Of a DNA stretch of 64,000 bases, positions 17,868 to 25,885 are shown piece by piece. The number at the start of each line of letters is the position of its first letter. Position 1 is the stretch's first letter. A program made the position numbers and the translations under genes. The notes under the pieces were generated by a model, which was not told where the DNA came from, searched no databases, and saw nothing but the letters and a program-made list of their open reading frames with translations. Source of the stretch: Muribaculaceae bacterium Isolate-002 (NCI) (lineage in GTDB: Bacteria; Bacteroidota; Bacteroidia; Bacteroidales; Muribaculaceae); NCBI GenBank assembly GCA_004102805.1, contig SCEG01000008.1, positions 16,849-80,848 on the forward strand, read 5' to 3'.

Positions 17868-18745
17868 TCAAACAGCGCCGATTGGAATATCAGGATTGAA
17901 ATTCTTTAAGAAATCTATCCGATGTTGCAAAAGATTATTTATCTCGCTGCACATAAATATGCAATTGAAATCATAGATCGGTTTGCTTGTGCCGATATCG
18001 TTTGGACGATTTAATTTTAATTCGACGTTATAGTAGTTTATCAAAGAACCATCTTCTGTTGAGTCAGCAGCAAATAGAAATAAATACTTGCAGCCAACGA
18101 TGTCTCTGACTCGCTCTATTATGGGCACTATATGATACCAAAATACAATTTTACCGATTGATTGTGGAAAATTATATTCTTTCCATATCGCTTTTGCCTG
18201 GTCGTTAGAACAGAAATGTACTAATTCAATGCCTGAGTGAGTGTTTGATACTCTGATAATATGTTTATTGGGGTCTCTTGATTTGTCTCCTGAAAGGAAT
18301 TTAAGGAAATTCTGTTTTTTATCTGTACTTACATTAAGGAAATGCTTTATCTCTTCGTCAGAAAGATCTTTGCCGGCTCTGAGCTGTTCAACCATAATGG
18401 CAGCCAAATTTTCCTCTTCCTTATTCTGTGGGTTCGTCATCAGGCGTTTGATTAAGGCATAAGCTTTTTTACGCTCTTGAATCTGAGCCTCATCCAGATG
18501 CTGATACAATGCGCCGCATTTTAAAGAAAAGAAAATAAAGGAAATCCGTCATCGTTTTTTATGATATAGTAAGCTGTGGAGCCATCCTCGTCTTCTAACC
18601 ATGCTGTTGTTTGAAGACTGTCTACAAGATTCGGATTTCTTTTGTTTTCAAAAGAAAGTATAAGTTTCTTGTGCTCATCATCAGATGAGAGTCTGTGGCA
18701 CGACAGGCTATTCAGCCATTTTAATTGGTCGCTTGTTATCTCCAT
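17868..18745 (-). pseudogene. GNAT-like toxin partner of a Panacea system, frameshifted
   Basis: Two adjacent frames, 18521-18745 (74 codons, MEITSDQLKWLNSLSCHRLS) and 17868-18509, join into one protein of about 292 residues if one T is restored in the T-rich tract at about 18520-18533. The corrected junction reads PLFFFSLKCGALYQHLDEAQ, a continuous sequence typical of Bacteroidetes GNAT-fold proteins paired with DUF4065/Panacea genes. The C-terminal half (HIIRVSNTHSGIELVHFC, later LFLFAADSTEDGSL) carries the acetyltransferase-like fold. As written, translation stops at FSFL and the second half has only a TTG start. A true inactivating deletion, slippage-dependent expression or a sequencing error are all possible. 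It sits 5 bp after the antitoxin gene. Confidence 0.7.
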
Positions 18746-18750
18746 CTGAC

Positions 18751-19230
18751 TTACTTTGATTGATTTCTTATCTGCGATAGAAAATAGCGTCTCAATTTTA
18801 TTCGGTTTGCATCAATTTTAATGTCATCAATTGACATTGCTTTATCGCAACTGTCGATAGGCCCCAATCCCTTGCGGGCATTCTGCCATGAAAATTCGCC
18901 ATGGGATAGTCGACTCAGACTCCAGGAGTCTTTGCCCGCATATTGTGAAAATACTTTATCAAAAACGGGTACATACTCATTGTTAATGCAATATCCAACC
19001 TGAGGCAAGATGGGCCCGAAAAATTTAATATGGTCGCGGACAGCGACTAAAACCGGTCCATATTTCCAAGCGTAGAACGATTCGCCGAAAAGAGGTTTGC
19101 CCAATTGTATCAATGCTTCGCGTTGAGCAAAATAGAGTAACTTATGAAGTTTCATTTCGTCGATAGAAACCCCATAATTATTAATGTATCGAGATACAAT
19201 GTAATTTGCAAATTTAAAAACCGATTCCAT
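18751..19230 (-). CDS. Panacea-domain (DUF4065, SocA-like) antitoxin
   Basis: This 159-residue protein carries the Panacea domain. MKLHKLLYFAQREALIQLGKPLF and ESFYAWKYGPVLVAVRDHIKFFG are its two signature blocks (residues ~26-80). Panacea proteins, named from SocA of Caulobacter, act as antitoxins that neutralise very diverse toxins. Here the partner is the frameshifted GNAT-like gene just downstream. The pair is AT-rich and lies immediately beyond the 3' end of tRNA-Arg, a classic position for acquired DNA. If the toxin is truly broken, the antitoxin is an orphan. Confidence 0.8.
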   Translation of the reverse strand: MESVFKFANYIVSRYINNYGVSIDEMKLHKLLYFAQREALIQLGKPLFGESFYAWKYGPVLVAVRDHIKFFGPILPQVGYCINNEYVPVFDKVFSQYAGKDSWSLSRLSHGEFSWQNARKGLGPIDSCDKAMSIDDIKIDANRIKLRRYFLSQIRNQSK

Positions 19231-19359
19231 ACAGCATCTCTATTATATTACAAAATTAACGTATTTTTTTGTAAAAAACAAATATTCAGATAATTTAGCT
19301 CGTCAGAGATCTGTTTGAGATGTGTATGAATGGCCAACCGGTCATCATCTTTTGCTGTG

Positions 19360-19434
19360 TGGTACCCCGGAGCAGAATCGAACTGCTATCTAAAGTTTAG
19401 GAAACTTCTATTCTATCCGTTGAACTACCGGGGC
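19360..19434 (-). tRNA. tRNA-Arg (anticodon CCU)
   Basis: A full cloverleaf folds on the minus strand: a 7-bp acceptor GCCCCGG/CCGGGGT, a D-arm, an anticodon stem GAAGT/ACTTT with loop TTCCTAA (anticodon CCT), a T-arm AGCAG/CTGCT with loop TTCGATT, and an encoded CCA at 19360-19362. It reads AGG codons. The 3' end faces the AT-rich toxin-antitoxin island. Confidence 0.95.
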
Positions 19435-19475
19435 AATCCTTGCTTTGCGGCGCCGTCGGCGCCTGTAGCTGTCTG

Positions 19476-19483
19476 CAAAGTTA
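19476..19483 (-). promoter_or_regulatory. -7 box for tRNA-Arg
   Basis: TAACTTTG, followed by C, on the minus strand matches the Bacteroidetes TAnnTTTG box. It lies about 42 bp upstream of the tRNA 5' end and downstream of the folA stop. No clear -33 element is visible. Confidence 0.45.
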
Positions 19484-19487
19484 ACGC

Positions 19488-19982
19488 TTAAATCCGACAA
19501 TAGCAAACGAAACTGTAACTTACGCCGCTCTTTTCATCGGTCATCGGCTCGCTTGCCGATGTTTTTTTCCACTCCGTCGCGTCGAATTCCGGGAAAAACG
19601 TGTCGGCGTCGCTGCTGTCGGCATCGACAACCGTCAGCTCCATTCTGTCGGCGGCATCTATTGCCTGCCGGTATATCTCGCCGCCGCCGATTACAAACAC
19701 CTCCTCGCCCGAGGCCATGCGCAGCGCCTCTTCAAGTGAGCCGGCGCGCTCCGTGCCTGCGGATGTGAAACCTTCGTTGCGCGTTATCACTATGTTGCGG
19801 CGCTCCGGCAGCGCCCCTTTGGGAAGCGACTCGAATGTCTTGCGGCCCATCACCACGGTGTGACCCGTTGTCAGCGCCTTGAAGCGGCGCATGTCACCGC
19901 GCAGATGAAACACCAGATCGCCTCCGCGGCCTATCGCGCCGTCGCGCCCTACTGCTGCTATTATAGTCACCATATTTGTCAT
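19488..19982 (-). CDS. folA: Dihydrofolate reductase
   Basis: This 164-residue enzyme reduces dihydrofolate with NADPH, regenerating the tetrahydrofolate consumed by ThyA. Motifs are VTIIAAVGRDGAIG (substrate and cofactor pocket), FKALTTGHTVVMGRKTFESLP (NADPH-binding) and EVFVIGGGEIY. The second ATG (19973) aligns best with other DHFRs; the first adds three residues. The gene starts 6 bp after thyA ends, the classic thyA-folA arrangement. Confidence 0.95.
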   Translation of the reverse strand: MTNMVTIIAAVGRDGAIGRGGDLVFHLRGDMRRFKALTTGHTVVMGRKTFESLPKGALPERRNIVITRNEGFTSAGTERAGSLEEALRMASGEEVFVIGGGEIYRQAIDAADRMELTVVDADSSDADTFFPEFDATEWKKTSASEPMTDEKSGVSYSFVCYCRI

Positions 19983-19988
19983 TCAGGT

Positions 19989-20783
19989 TTATACCGACAC
20001 ATCGGCCTTGATGTGGGGATGCGGGTCATAGTCGACAAGTTCGAAATCCTCATACTTGAAGTCGAATATGCTCTTCACCTCCGGGTTTATCTTCATGCGT
20101 GGCAGTTTGCGCGGCTCGCGTGTGAGCTGCAGACGTGCCTGCTCGAAATGATTTTTATAGATATGCGTGTCGCCGAGTGTATGGACGAAATCGCCCGGCT
20201 CAAGTCCGGTCACCTGCGCCACCATCATCAGAAGCAACGCATACGACGCTATGTTGAACGGCACCCCTAAGAACGTGTCGGCCGACCGCTGGTAGAGCTG
20301 CAGCGACAGACGTCCGTCGGCCACGTAAAACTGGAAGAATGCATGACACGGCGGCAGCTTCATCGACGGTATGTCGGCCACATTCCACGCGCTCACTATG
20401 ATGCGCCGCGACGACGGATTGTTTTTTATCTGATCGATTGCCTCCGATATCTGGTCGATAAACGTCCCGTCGTAGGCCGGCCACGAGCGCCACTGATAGC
20501 CGTAGATATGGCCTAAGTCACCGTTTTCGTCGGCCCATTCGTTCCATATCCTCACACCATGCTCCTGAAGATATTTCACATTGGTGTCACCCTTTAAAAA
20601 CCACAGCAGTTCATAGATTATCGATTTGAGATGCAGCTTCTTGGTCGTCAGCAGTGGAAATCCCTCGGCCAGATTGAAGCGCATCTGATAGCCGAACACC
20701 GAGCGCGTGCCCGTGCCGGTGCGGTCCTCCTTGTCCGAGCCGTCGGCAAGTATATGCTCAAGCAGTTCAAGATATTGTTTCAT
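19989..20783 (-). CDS. thyA: Thymidylate synthase
   Basis: This 264-residue enzyme converts dUMP to dTMP with methylene-tetrahydrofolate. The catalytic cysteine is Cys146 in [12 protein letters not shown], the same number as in E. coli. [17 protein letters not shown] and [11 protein letters not shown] are the phosphate-binding arginine segments. Its length equals the bacterial norm. It lies 25 bp after the iron-sulfur protein gene and 6 bp before folA. Confidence 0.96.
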   Translation of the reverse strand: MKQYLELLEHILADGSDKEDRTGTGTRSVFGYQMRFNLAEGFPLLTTKKLHLKSIIYELLWFLKGDTNVKYLQEHGVRIWNEWADENGDLGHIYGYQWRSWPAYDGTFIDQISEAIDQIKNNPSSRRIIVSAWNVADIPSMKLPPCHAFFQFYVADGRLSLQLYQRSADTFLGVPFNIASYALLLMMVAQVTGLEPGDFVHTLGDTHIYKNHFEQARLQLTREPRKLPRMKINPEVKSIFDFKYEDFELVDYDPHPHIKADVSV

Positions 20784-20808
20784 TTTTTATGGATGTGTTC
20801 AAATTTAT

Positions 20809-22341
20809 TTATAGTTTCAGTCCGCTCACCTTTATCGCTTTGGTCGGAGAGGCCGGACATATATATTGGCATGAGCCGCACCCGATGCATCCTCCGTGGT
20901 CAACAGCGGCCACGCGGCGCCCGTCACGTTCGGTCATCCTGATTGTGGCTCGCGGACAGCGGCCCGCGCACAGGCCGCACCCGATGCAGGCCTCAGGGTC
21001 GACATTCGCCAGTCCCACACGGAATATATGCTTTTCGCCCATCGTAAGCGGCTTCAGTGCGCCTGTCGGACACACCTCCGTACACCTCACGCAGTTGTAG
21101 CGGCAATAGCTTTCGTCATAATTCTTCAGCGGATGCAGCGGGTTTGTGACGCCGTATTCTCCCTCCGACGGACGCAATACCCGCGCCGGGCACACCGATA
21201 TGCATGCACCGCACCCCACACATCGGCTCAGAAACGAACGCGTCGACGCAATGCCCGGAGGTGTCACCGGACGCGTGTCGGCAGTCGCTTCCTGCTCTAT
21301 CTCGTGAGGCATCACACGGCGCAGTTTCTTTTCGGCGCTTATCACCGCAGGCGTAGCCGCTAATATAAGCCCCGTGGCAAGAAACCGCCGGCGGTCGATG
21401 GCACGCGGTGTCTCTGCGTGGTCGGCGCCTCCGGGAGCGTCGAGCGTCGCCGCAGCGCGTGCGCCCGGCAGCTTCATAAGCATCGGTATCGACAGCCGGT
21501 GACGGCGGCGGGTGTAAGTGATGGCGCCGCTGTCGCACACTGCCGCGCAGTCGAAACACACCACGCAGCGCGACATGTCGACCGTGTGACCTTTCGAATC
21601 GATGCACTCCGATTTGCACACCCGCTCGCACAGCCCGCAGTTGACGCATGCGTCGGTGTTGATATCTATGCCGTAGACACTGTGGCGGCTCAGCAGACTC
21701 AGCGCCGACCCTACGGGGCACACCGTGTTGCACAGCAGCCTGCCGCGTTTCATCGGCACTGCCACCAGCGCCGCCAGCGTAATCACTGCCACGGACACTC
21801 CTGACAGCGTGCCTGTGGCAACCGTGGCGCCGTCGGCAGCCGCGACAAGCGGCCGCAACAGATATGTCATTATGCGCCCGAAAGCGCCGTATGGGTCAAA
21901 CAGAGCCAGAAGCATCGACATTCCCGCGATGGCCGACACCACAATCACTCCGAGCCAGATGTAACGGAACCTGTTGTGTGCCTCCCCGTGACGGTAGCCG
22001 CGGCGAAATCTCATCTTGCGTCCCATCCGGGGCACTCGTGCCGAGATATCCTGCGCTATTCCAGCCGGACATACCATCGAGCAATACACTCTGCCAAACA
22101 GAAGTGTCACAACTGCCCAGAACAATATCAGCGACCCGCTCACCGACAGCGCCACCGGCACAAGCTGCACCTTCGTTATCCACTGCAGACGCAGCGCCGC
22201 CGATGTGCCTAGCATGACAAAAAACACGACCATGACGCTCAGCGCCACCACCGCCGTGACACGGCGACCCAGCTGAAGGGCCTTTCCACGGCCATTGGCC
22301 TTACCCTCGCGGCGCCGGTATATTGTCTGTCTGTCGCTCAT
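20809..22341 (-). CDS. NapH/NapG-like fused membrane ferredoxin
   Basis: This 510-residue protein looks like two proteins joined. The N-terminal ~240 residues form a NapH/CcoG-like membrane module with about four helices and the paired motifs FGRVYCSMVCPAG and LLCNTVCPVGSAL. Ferredoxin motifs follow (CVNCGLCERVC, CVVCFDCAAVC). At about residue 320 a twin-arginine-like segment, DRRRFLATGLILAATP, opens a NapG-like part with four more clusters (CVGCGACISVCP, CRYNCVRCTEVCP, CIGCGLCAGRCP, CIGCGSCQYICP). It should pass electrons from the membrane to an unknown acceptor. The neighbouring small Fe-S protein is a likely partner. Upstream of thyA by 25 bp. Confidence 0.8.
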   Translation of the reverse strand: MSDRQTIYRRREGKANGRGKALQLGRRVTAVVALSVMVVFFVMLGTSAALRLQWITKVQLVPVALSVSGSLILFWAVVTLLFGRVYCSMVCPAGIAQDISARVPRMGRKMRFRRGYRHGEAHNRFRYIWLGVIVVSAIAGMSMLLALFDPYGAFGRIMTYLLRPLVAAADGATVATGTLSGVSVAVITLAALVAVPMKRGRLLCNTVCPVGSALSLLSRHSVYGIDINTDACVNCGLCERVCKSECIDSKGHTVDMSRCVVCFDCAAVCDSGAITYTRRRHRLSIPMLMKLPGARAAATLDAPGGADHAETPRAIDRRRFLATGLILAATPAVISAEKKLRRVMPHEIEQEATADTRPVTPPGIASTRSFLSRCVGCGACISVCPARVLRPSEGEYGVTNPLHPLKNYDESYCRYNCVRCTEVCPTGALKPLTMGEKHIFRVGLANVDPEACIGCGLCAGRCPRATIRMTERDGRRVAAVDHGGCIGCGSCQYICPASPTKAIKVSGLKL

Positions 22342-22403
22342 CGCTGTCTATCGGTATATTGTTATAAGTTGATGATTTTGTTATATATAAGCTGCGCTCC
22401 GGC

Positions 22404-22922
22404 TCATTCGGTTTCCCGCGCAAGGTCTATCAGCCGGCCGATGCCGCGCATCTGTTCGGCTATCGGCAGATGCATCGGGCAATTCCCTTCGCAACCACCG
22501 CAGCCCGCGCAACGGTGCGCGAGATGCCGGTCGCCGATTTCACGCTCCACACGCCTGACGAACTCAAGACAGCGCTCCGACCCTCCGCCATTGCGGAAAT
22601 CCTTGCCGCTGCGGGCTATCTCTCCGTTTCTGACAGCCTCGTTGTAGGCCGCGTACATAGCCGGAATGTCAACGCCGAAACGGCATGGCATGCAACGGCC
22701 GCAACCAACGCAACGCACCTCGCCGGGCAGCGCGGCCGTAATCCTGTCGGCATCAAACGGGTCATCTCCGCCGTCTGACGCAGCCACGGCACGCATTGTC
22801 GGCCAGTCGTCATTGACGCGCCTGCACGACGACAGCATTCCGGCGGCACTCCCCGCCACTGCCGCCGCGGCTACCTTGCGGAGCCACTCCCTGCGCGATA
22901 TCTCATTGCCACGATTGTTCAT
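22404..22922 (-). CDS. Tat-exported double [4Fe-4S] lipoprotein, aldo/keto-reductase C-domain-like
   Basis: This 172-residue protein starts at the ATG 22920-22922. The N-terminus combines a twin-arginine motif (SRREWLRK, residues 9-16), an alanine-rich helix and a lipobox-like LSSC (Cys33), suggesting a folded Fe-S protein exported and lipid-anchored. Two cluster motifs are CVGCGRCMPC and CAGCGGCEGNCP. The surrounding sequence (GVDIPAMYAAYNEAVRNG and MHLPIAEQMRGIGRLI) is the ferredoxin-like tail normally found at the C-terminus of 4Fe-4S aldo/keto reductases, here without the reductase barrel. It precedes the NapH/NapG-like gene by 62 bp, so the two probably form an electron-transfer pair. 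Confidence 0.7.
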   Translation of the reverse strand: MNNRGNEISRREWLRKVAAAAVAGSAAGMLSSCRRVNDDWPTMRAVAASDGGDDPFDADRITAALPGEVRCVGCGRCMPCRFGVDIPAMYAAYNEAVRNGEIARSGKDFRNGGGSERCLEFVRRVEREIGDRHLAHRCAGCGGCEGNCPMHLPIAEQMRGIGRLIDLARETE

Positions 22923-22930
22923 TGCAAAGG

Positions 22931-22962
22931 CAAATATACTGATATAATTGAAAAAAAGCAAT
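22931..22962 (-). promoter_or_regulatory. Promoter abutting the Fe-S lipoprotein start
   Basis: TATATTTG (22931-22938, minus strand) with ATTG (22959-22962) at 20 bp spacing fits the Bacteroidetes consensus. The -7 box lies only 9 bp before the ATG, so the transcript would be leaderless or almost so, unless translation starts elsewhere. Confidence 0.45.
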
Positions 22963-22982
22963 TAATTTTCACCAACCAAGGG

Positions 22983-23003
22983 GCGAGGGCGTCTCGCCCT
23001 CGC
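22983..23003. repeat. GC-rich perfect hairpin
   Basis: GCGAGGGCG and CGCCCTCGC are separated by a TCT loop, in the gap between the endonuclease stop and the Fe-S lipoprotein start. It resembles the hairpin at 54344-54360, which has the same loop. Confidence 0.5.
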
Positions 23004-23160
23004 GGCAACTCCCCGATATGCCCCATGATTTAACCATATCCCACCATACGGTGCCGTGCCTCCGATAGTCAGCAATCCCCATATCGGCTTCCCGGAAGCT
23101 GATATGAGGATTACTTGATATTGAGTTGAGGCAGGATGTTGTTGCAACACCATCTCCCGT

Positions 23161-25557
23161 TTACTTGACTAAAACGCGGCGGCTGTTCTCTCCGTCGGTC
23201 ACGATATAAAGCCCTGCCGGCACGCGGAGCGTATATTGCGAGCCATGCAGCTTCGCTCCGCCCACTGTCTGCCCGTCAAGATTATACACCCGGTAGACGG
23301 CGGCGTTGCCGTGGTTGACTATCACGAGTGACTTGTTGAGGCAATAGGCGTCCCAGTCGGCAAGACTGTCATCTGTGATGCCGTCGACTGACGAATTGCC
23401 ATAGTCCGTCACAATGATATCGTCAATATTGCCGCGTGCGCCCGCTGTCTGACGCAGACGTATGTAATTGCTTCCGCCTGCGTTGACCTTCACTTCATAT
23501 CTGGCATAGCTGTCAGTGTCGACCTTAACCACTCCGGCGTTGACCCATTCGTCCGCACCTTCGGGCTTGTATTCCACCTGCAGAGTGACGTCGCCGTCAT
23601 CGCTGCTCCATCTTTCGGCAAAGAAACTGATGGTGCCGATGCCGCTCTTCTTGGCTGTCGCCGTCTCTATGGCGCTTGTGGGGTTTTTGCCAAGACGCAG
23701 CGAGTAGTCGCTGTTGTATCCCTTGTCGGAGCTCCATATTCCGGCGTTGGTGAGATTCCAGACGCACGGATTGCCTTCAAAGCTCTGGTTGCTGTAGGTG
23801 TCATATTTGCCATCGGCGGCTTTCTCGAAATCTTCCACAAACCACGGCTTCGACAGATCGCGCACCGAAGCCGTCGCCGTTCCGTCATCGTTGGTGTGAT
23901 ATCCGTCGGTTATGATGATTGATGTCTCATATTCGCCGGCGGCCGCGGCCTCTACACGCAGATAGAACCGCTCCTGCTGCGGGTCGATGGTGATGCTGCG
24001 GCTCCAGTCATTGAGATTTGTCGATACGGCGAACGGGGCTCCAACGCTGACGGTGAGGTCTCTGTCGATATTCTCGACATCAATCCACACTTCTGCGGCC
24101 TCTGACGGAGTGTCGGGATCGCATGTGAATGAAAATTCGTCGCCGTTGAGATATTGTATGTCGGGAAGAAGTGCCGCTGTGGTGACATTCACCTCATTTG
24201 ACACCTTGGTCGCTGATGTGAGCGAATAGCTGTAGAGTGTGGCGGGGTCAAGTCCGCTCACTGCGTATTCTTCAGCTTCGGCATTGACAGTAACCGGATA
24301 ACCGGCAAGCGCAGCGCCATCTTTCTTCACTGTCAACTGATAGCTTTCAGCATCGCCCAGACTCATCCAGCGGGCGGTGAACCCAGTCTCCGTGATATCT
24401 TCGGCCGGAAGGGCAGGGATGCCCGAGATGGCCTCGGCGCGCAGGTTGACGGTCGCCGTGAGGTCGCCCGACCTGAATGTCAGCACTCCTGTCGACACAC
24501 CTGAATTTGCACGTCTGAACGACACCGAGATTGTAGTCCCCTTGTTGGCGGCCGCGGCGCTTACCGTGCTCTGTTGCAGTGTGAAGTCACTGCCGCTCAG
24601 CGTCACGCTCACTGCCGATGTCAGGTTGATGCCTTTGACATCGATTGCGCGCGATATCGAATAATCGGTGGCCGTAAGCCCGAAGTCTATTGTCGATTTG
24701 TCGGCCGGAAGCGACCATACGGGCACCGGGCTGCCGTTGATATACCATGCCTCTCCCTTTTTGTCGCCCCATATATATTCTACAAGTTCGGGGTGGTCGA
24801 TAAACGGATTGCGGTTTTTCTGAAACCCGTACACCGCATCGTTACGCTCCGTTTCACGCTCGCTGACCACATCCTGACGATGCCACTTCAGCAGCAGATT
24901 GAGTGCCCATGTCTTATATGCGGGATACGAATTTCCGGCAAGCATATCGGAGTTCCATGACCTGATCTTGTCATTGTAGGCTGCCGCCATGTAGAAATAA
25001 GTGCGGGCAAGGTCTCCTTTGTATTCATCCACCGGCTCAAACACTGTGCCCGTATAGCCCGGAAATGTCGACGTGCCGAGCTTGCCGAGTGCCTTGATGC
25101 CGTTGTTCGACGGGAGAGTCGTTCCGTTGGCACACTCACCGTATGGGAAGTTGCTGCGCTGGCCGTTGACCTTGCCGTCGGTGGGATACACATGAAAGGC
25201 GTCCGACTTCATCGGCGAGCCCTCGTTGAACCAGCTATTGGGGAAAGAGTGCTCGCGGTTCACGCAGTCGCCCACACGTGAGTAGTTGCCGCACTTCTCC
25301 TTACCCGGAGTCCAGCGCTTTGTCGAATACATGTCGATATACTTTCCGTTCTCGTCCACGTCCGATCGGTTATACACCGCCCACAAGCCGTCATATCCGA
25401 CATTGGTGTGCGATCCTACCACTGACTGCAGTGCCGCCAGAAGCGCTTCTCCGGTTTTTCCTTCACACGATTTGTAATAATCGGTCGGTTCGGCTGCATA
25501 TATCGTTGTCGATGCAACCGCCAGCAACGTCACTATAAATGCAAATACTTTTTTCAT
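23161..25557 (-). CDS. Secreted endonuclease I-family protein with T9SS-type C-terminus
   Basis: This 798-residue protein starts at the ATG 25555-25557, which directly begins the signal peptide (MKKVFAFIVTLLAVAS). Residues ~25-290 are an EndA/NucM endonuclease I domain: the catalytic block is CVNREHSFPNSWF, followed by KSDAFHVYPTDGKVNGQRSN. Then come beta-sandwich segments (FN3-like, LPAEDITETGFTARWMSL), a jelly-roll-like region around residues 600-740, and a final ~50-residue sorting domain (VYNLDGQTVGG, then PAGLYIVTDGE, RRVLVK). It should be displayed or released by the type IX system and degrade extracellular DNA and RNA, perhaps for nutrition. Confidence 0.88.
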   Translation of the reverse strand: MKKVFAFIVTLLAVASTTIYAAEPTDYYKSCEGKTGEALLAALQSVVGSHTNVGYDGLWAVYNRSDVDENGKYIDMYSTKRWTPGKEKCGNYSRVGDCVNREHSFPNSWFNEGSPMKSDAFHVYPTDGKVNGQRSNFPYGECANGTTLPSNNGIKALGKLGTSTFPGYTGTVFEPVDEYKGDLARTYFYMAAAYNDKIRSWNSDMLAGNSYPAYKTWALNLLLKWHRQDVVSERETERNDAVYGFQKNRNPFIDHPELVEYIWGDKKGEAWYINGSPVPVWSLPADKSTIDFGLTATDYSISRAIDVKGINLTSAVSVTLSGSDFTLQQSTVSAAAANKGTTISVSFRRANSGVSTGVLTFRSGDLTATVNLRAEAISGIPALPAEDITETGFTARWMSLGDAESYQLTVKKDGAALAGYPVTVNAEAEEYAVSGLDPATLYSYSLTSATKVSNEVNVTTAALLPDIQYLNGDEFSFTCDPDTPSEAAEVWIDVENIDRDLTVSVGAPFAVSTNLNDWSRSITIDPQQERFYLRVEAAAAGEYETSIIITDGYHTNDDGTATASVRDLSKPWFVEDFEKAADGKYDTYSNQSFEGNPCVWNLTNAGIWSSDKGYNSDYSLRLGKNPTSAIETATAKKSGIGTISFFAERWSSDDGDVTLQVEYKPEGADEWVNAGVVKVDTDSYARYEVKVNAGGSNYIRLRQTAGARGNIDDIIVTDYGNSSVDGITDDSLADWDAYCLNKSLVIVNHGNAAVYRVYNLDGQTVGGAKLHGSQYTLRVPAGLYIVTDGENSRRVLVK

Positions 25558-25590
25558 GATTAAGGTATTGTTTTTTTTGAGTCCGAACTG

Positions 25591-25598
25591 CAAATATA
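25591..25598 (-). promoter_or_regulatory. -7 box of the endonuclease gene
   Basis: TATATTTG, followed by C, on the minus strand, 33 bp before the start codon, matches the Bacteroidetes -7 consensus. A good -33 element at normal spacing is not evident. Confidence 0.4.
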
Positions 25599-25755
25599 CA
25601 AATAAATTCAATTTACCATGACGCATAAACGTTAAATATTTATTCAGGCATGCAAAAAATATTCATAAAACCCCGCATGGCAACTCCTTGAGGTTCTTGC
25701 ATCCCTACACTATGAAGTTCCCGAATGCCCTCTGCCGACAGCCACCGTCCCCCCC

Positions 25756-25786
25756 GTCCGACCTGTCCGACTGGTCCGACAGGTCC
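25756..25786. repeat. Short GTCCGAC-type tandem array in the intergenic gap
   Basis: The heptamer GTCCGAC occurs three times within about 30 bp, separated by short spacers (CT, TG, AG). The rest of the 25558-25885 gap holds the endonuclease promoter box and the terminator at 25856; no gene is seen. A similar G/T-C-GAC pattern occurs inside porW near 58040-58105. Confidence 0.5.
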
Positions 25787-25855
25787 ACCTCCACACCCCG
25801 GCCTCCGCTGCCCCCCACAGCTCTCATGACATCCCTACATTCAATGGTAAAAATA

Positions 25856-25884
25856 AAAAAAGCGAGCCGATGGCTCGCTTTTTT
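25856..25884 (-). terminator. Hairpin terminator of the outer-membrane protein gene
   Basis: An 8-bp AGCGAGCC/GGCTCGCT stem with a 3-base loop is flanked by A- and T-runs on either side. It lies immediately after the stop codon of the gene ending at 25886 and can act in both directions. Confidence 0.8.
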
Positions 25885-25885
25885 G

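Noticed and set aside
17745..19360. Search for an att duplicate of the tRNA-Arg 3' end flanking the toxin-antitoxin island
   Set aside because: No second copy of the tRNA 3' sequence or integrase gene was seen between the tRNA and the lipoprotein gene, so an integrative element cannot be claimed.
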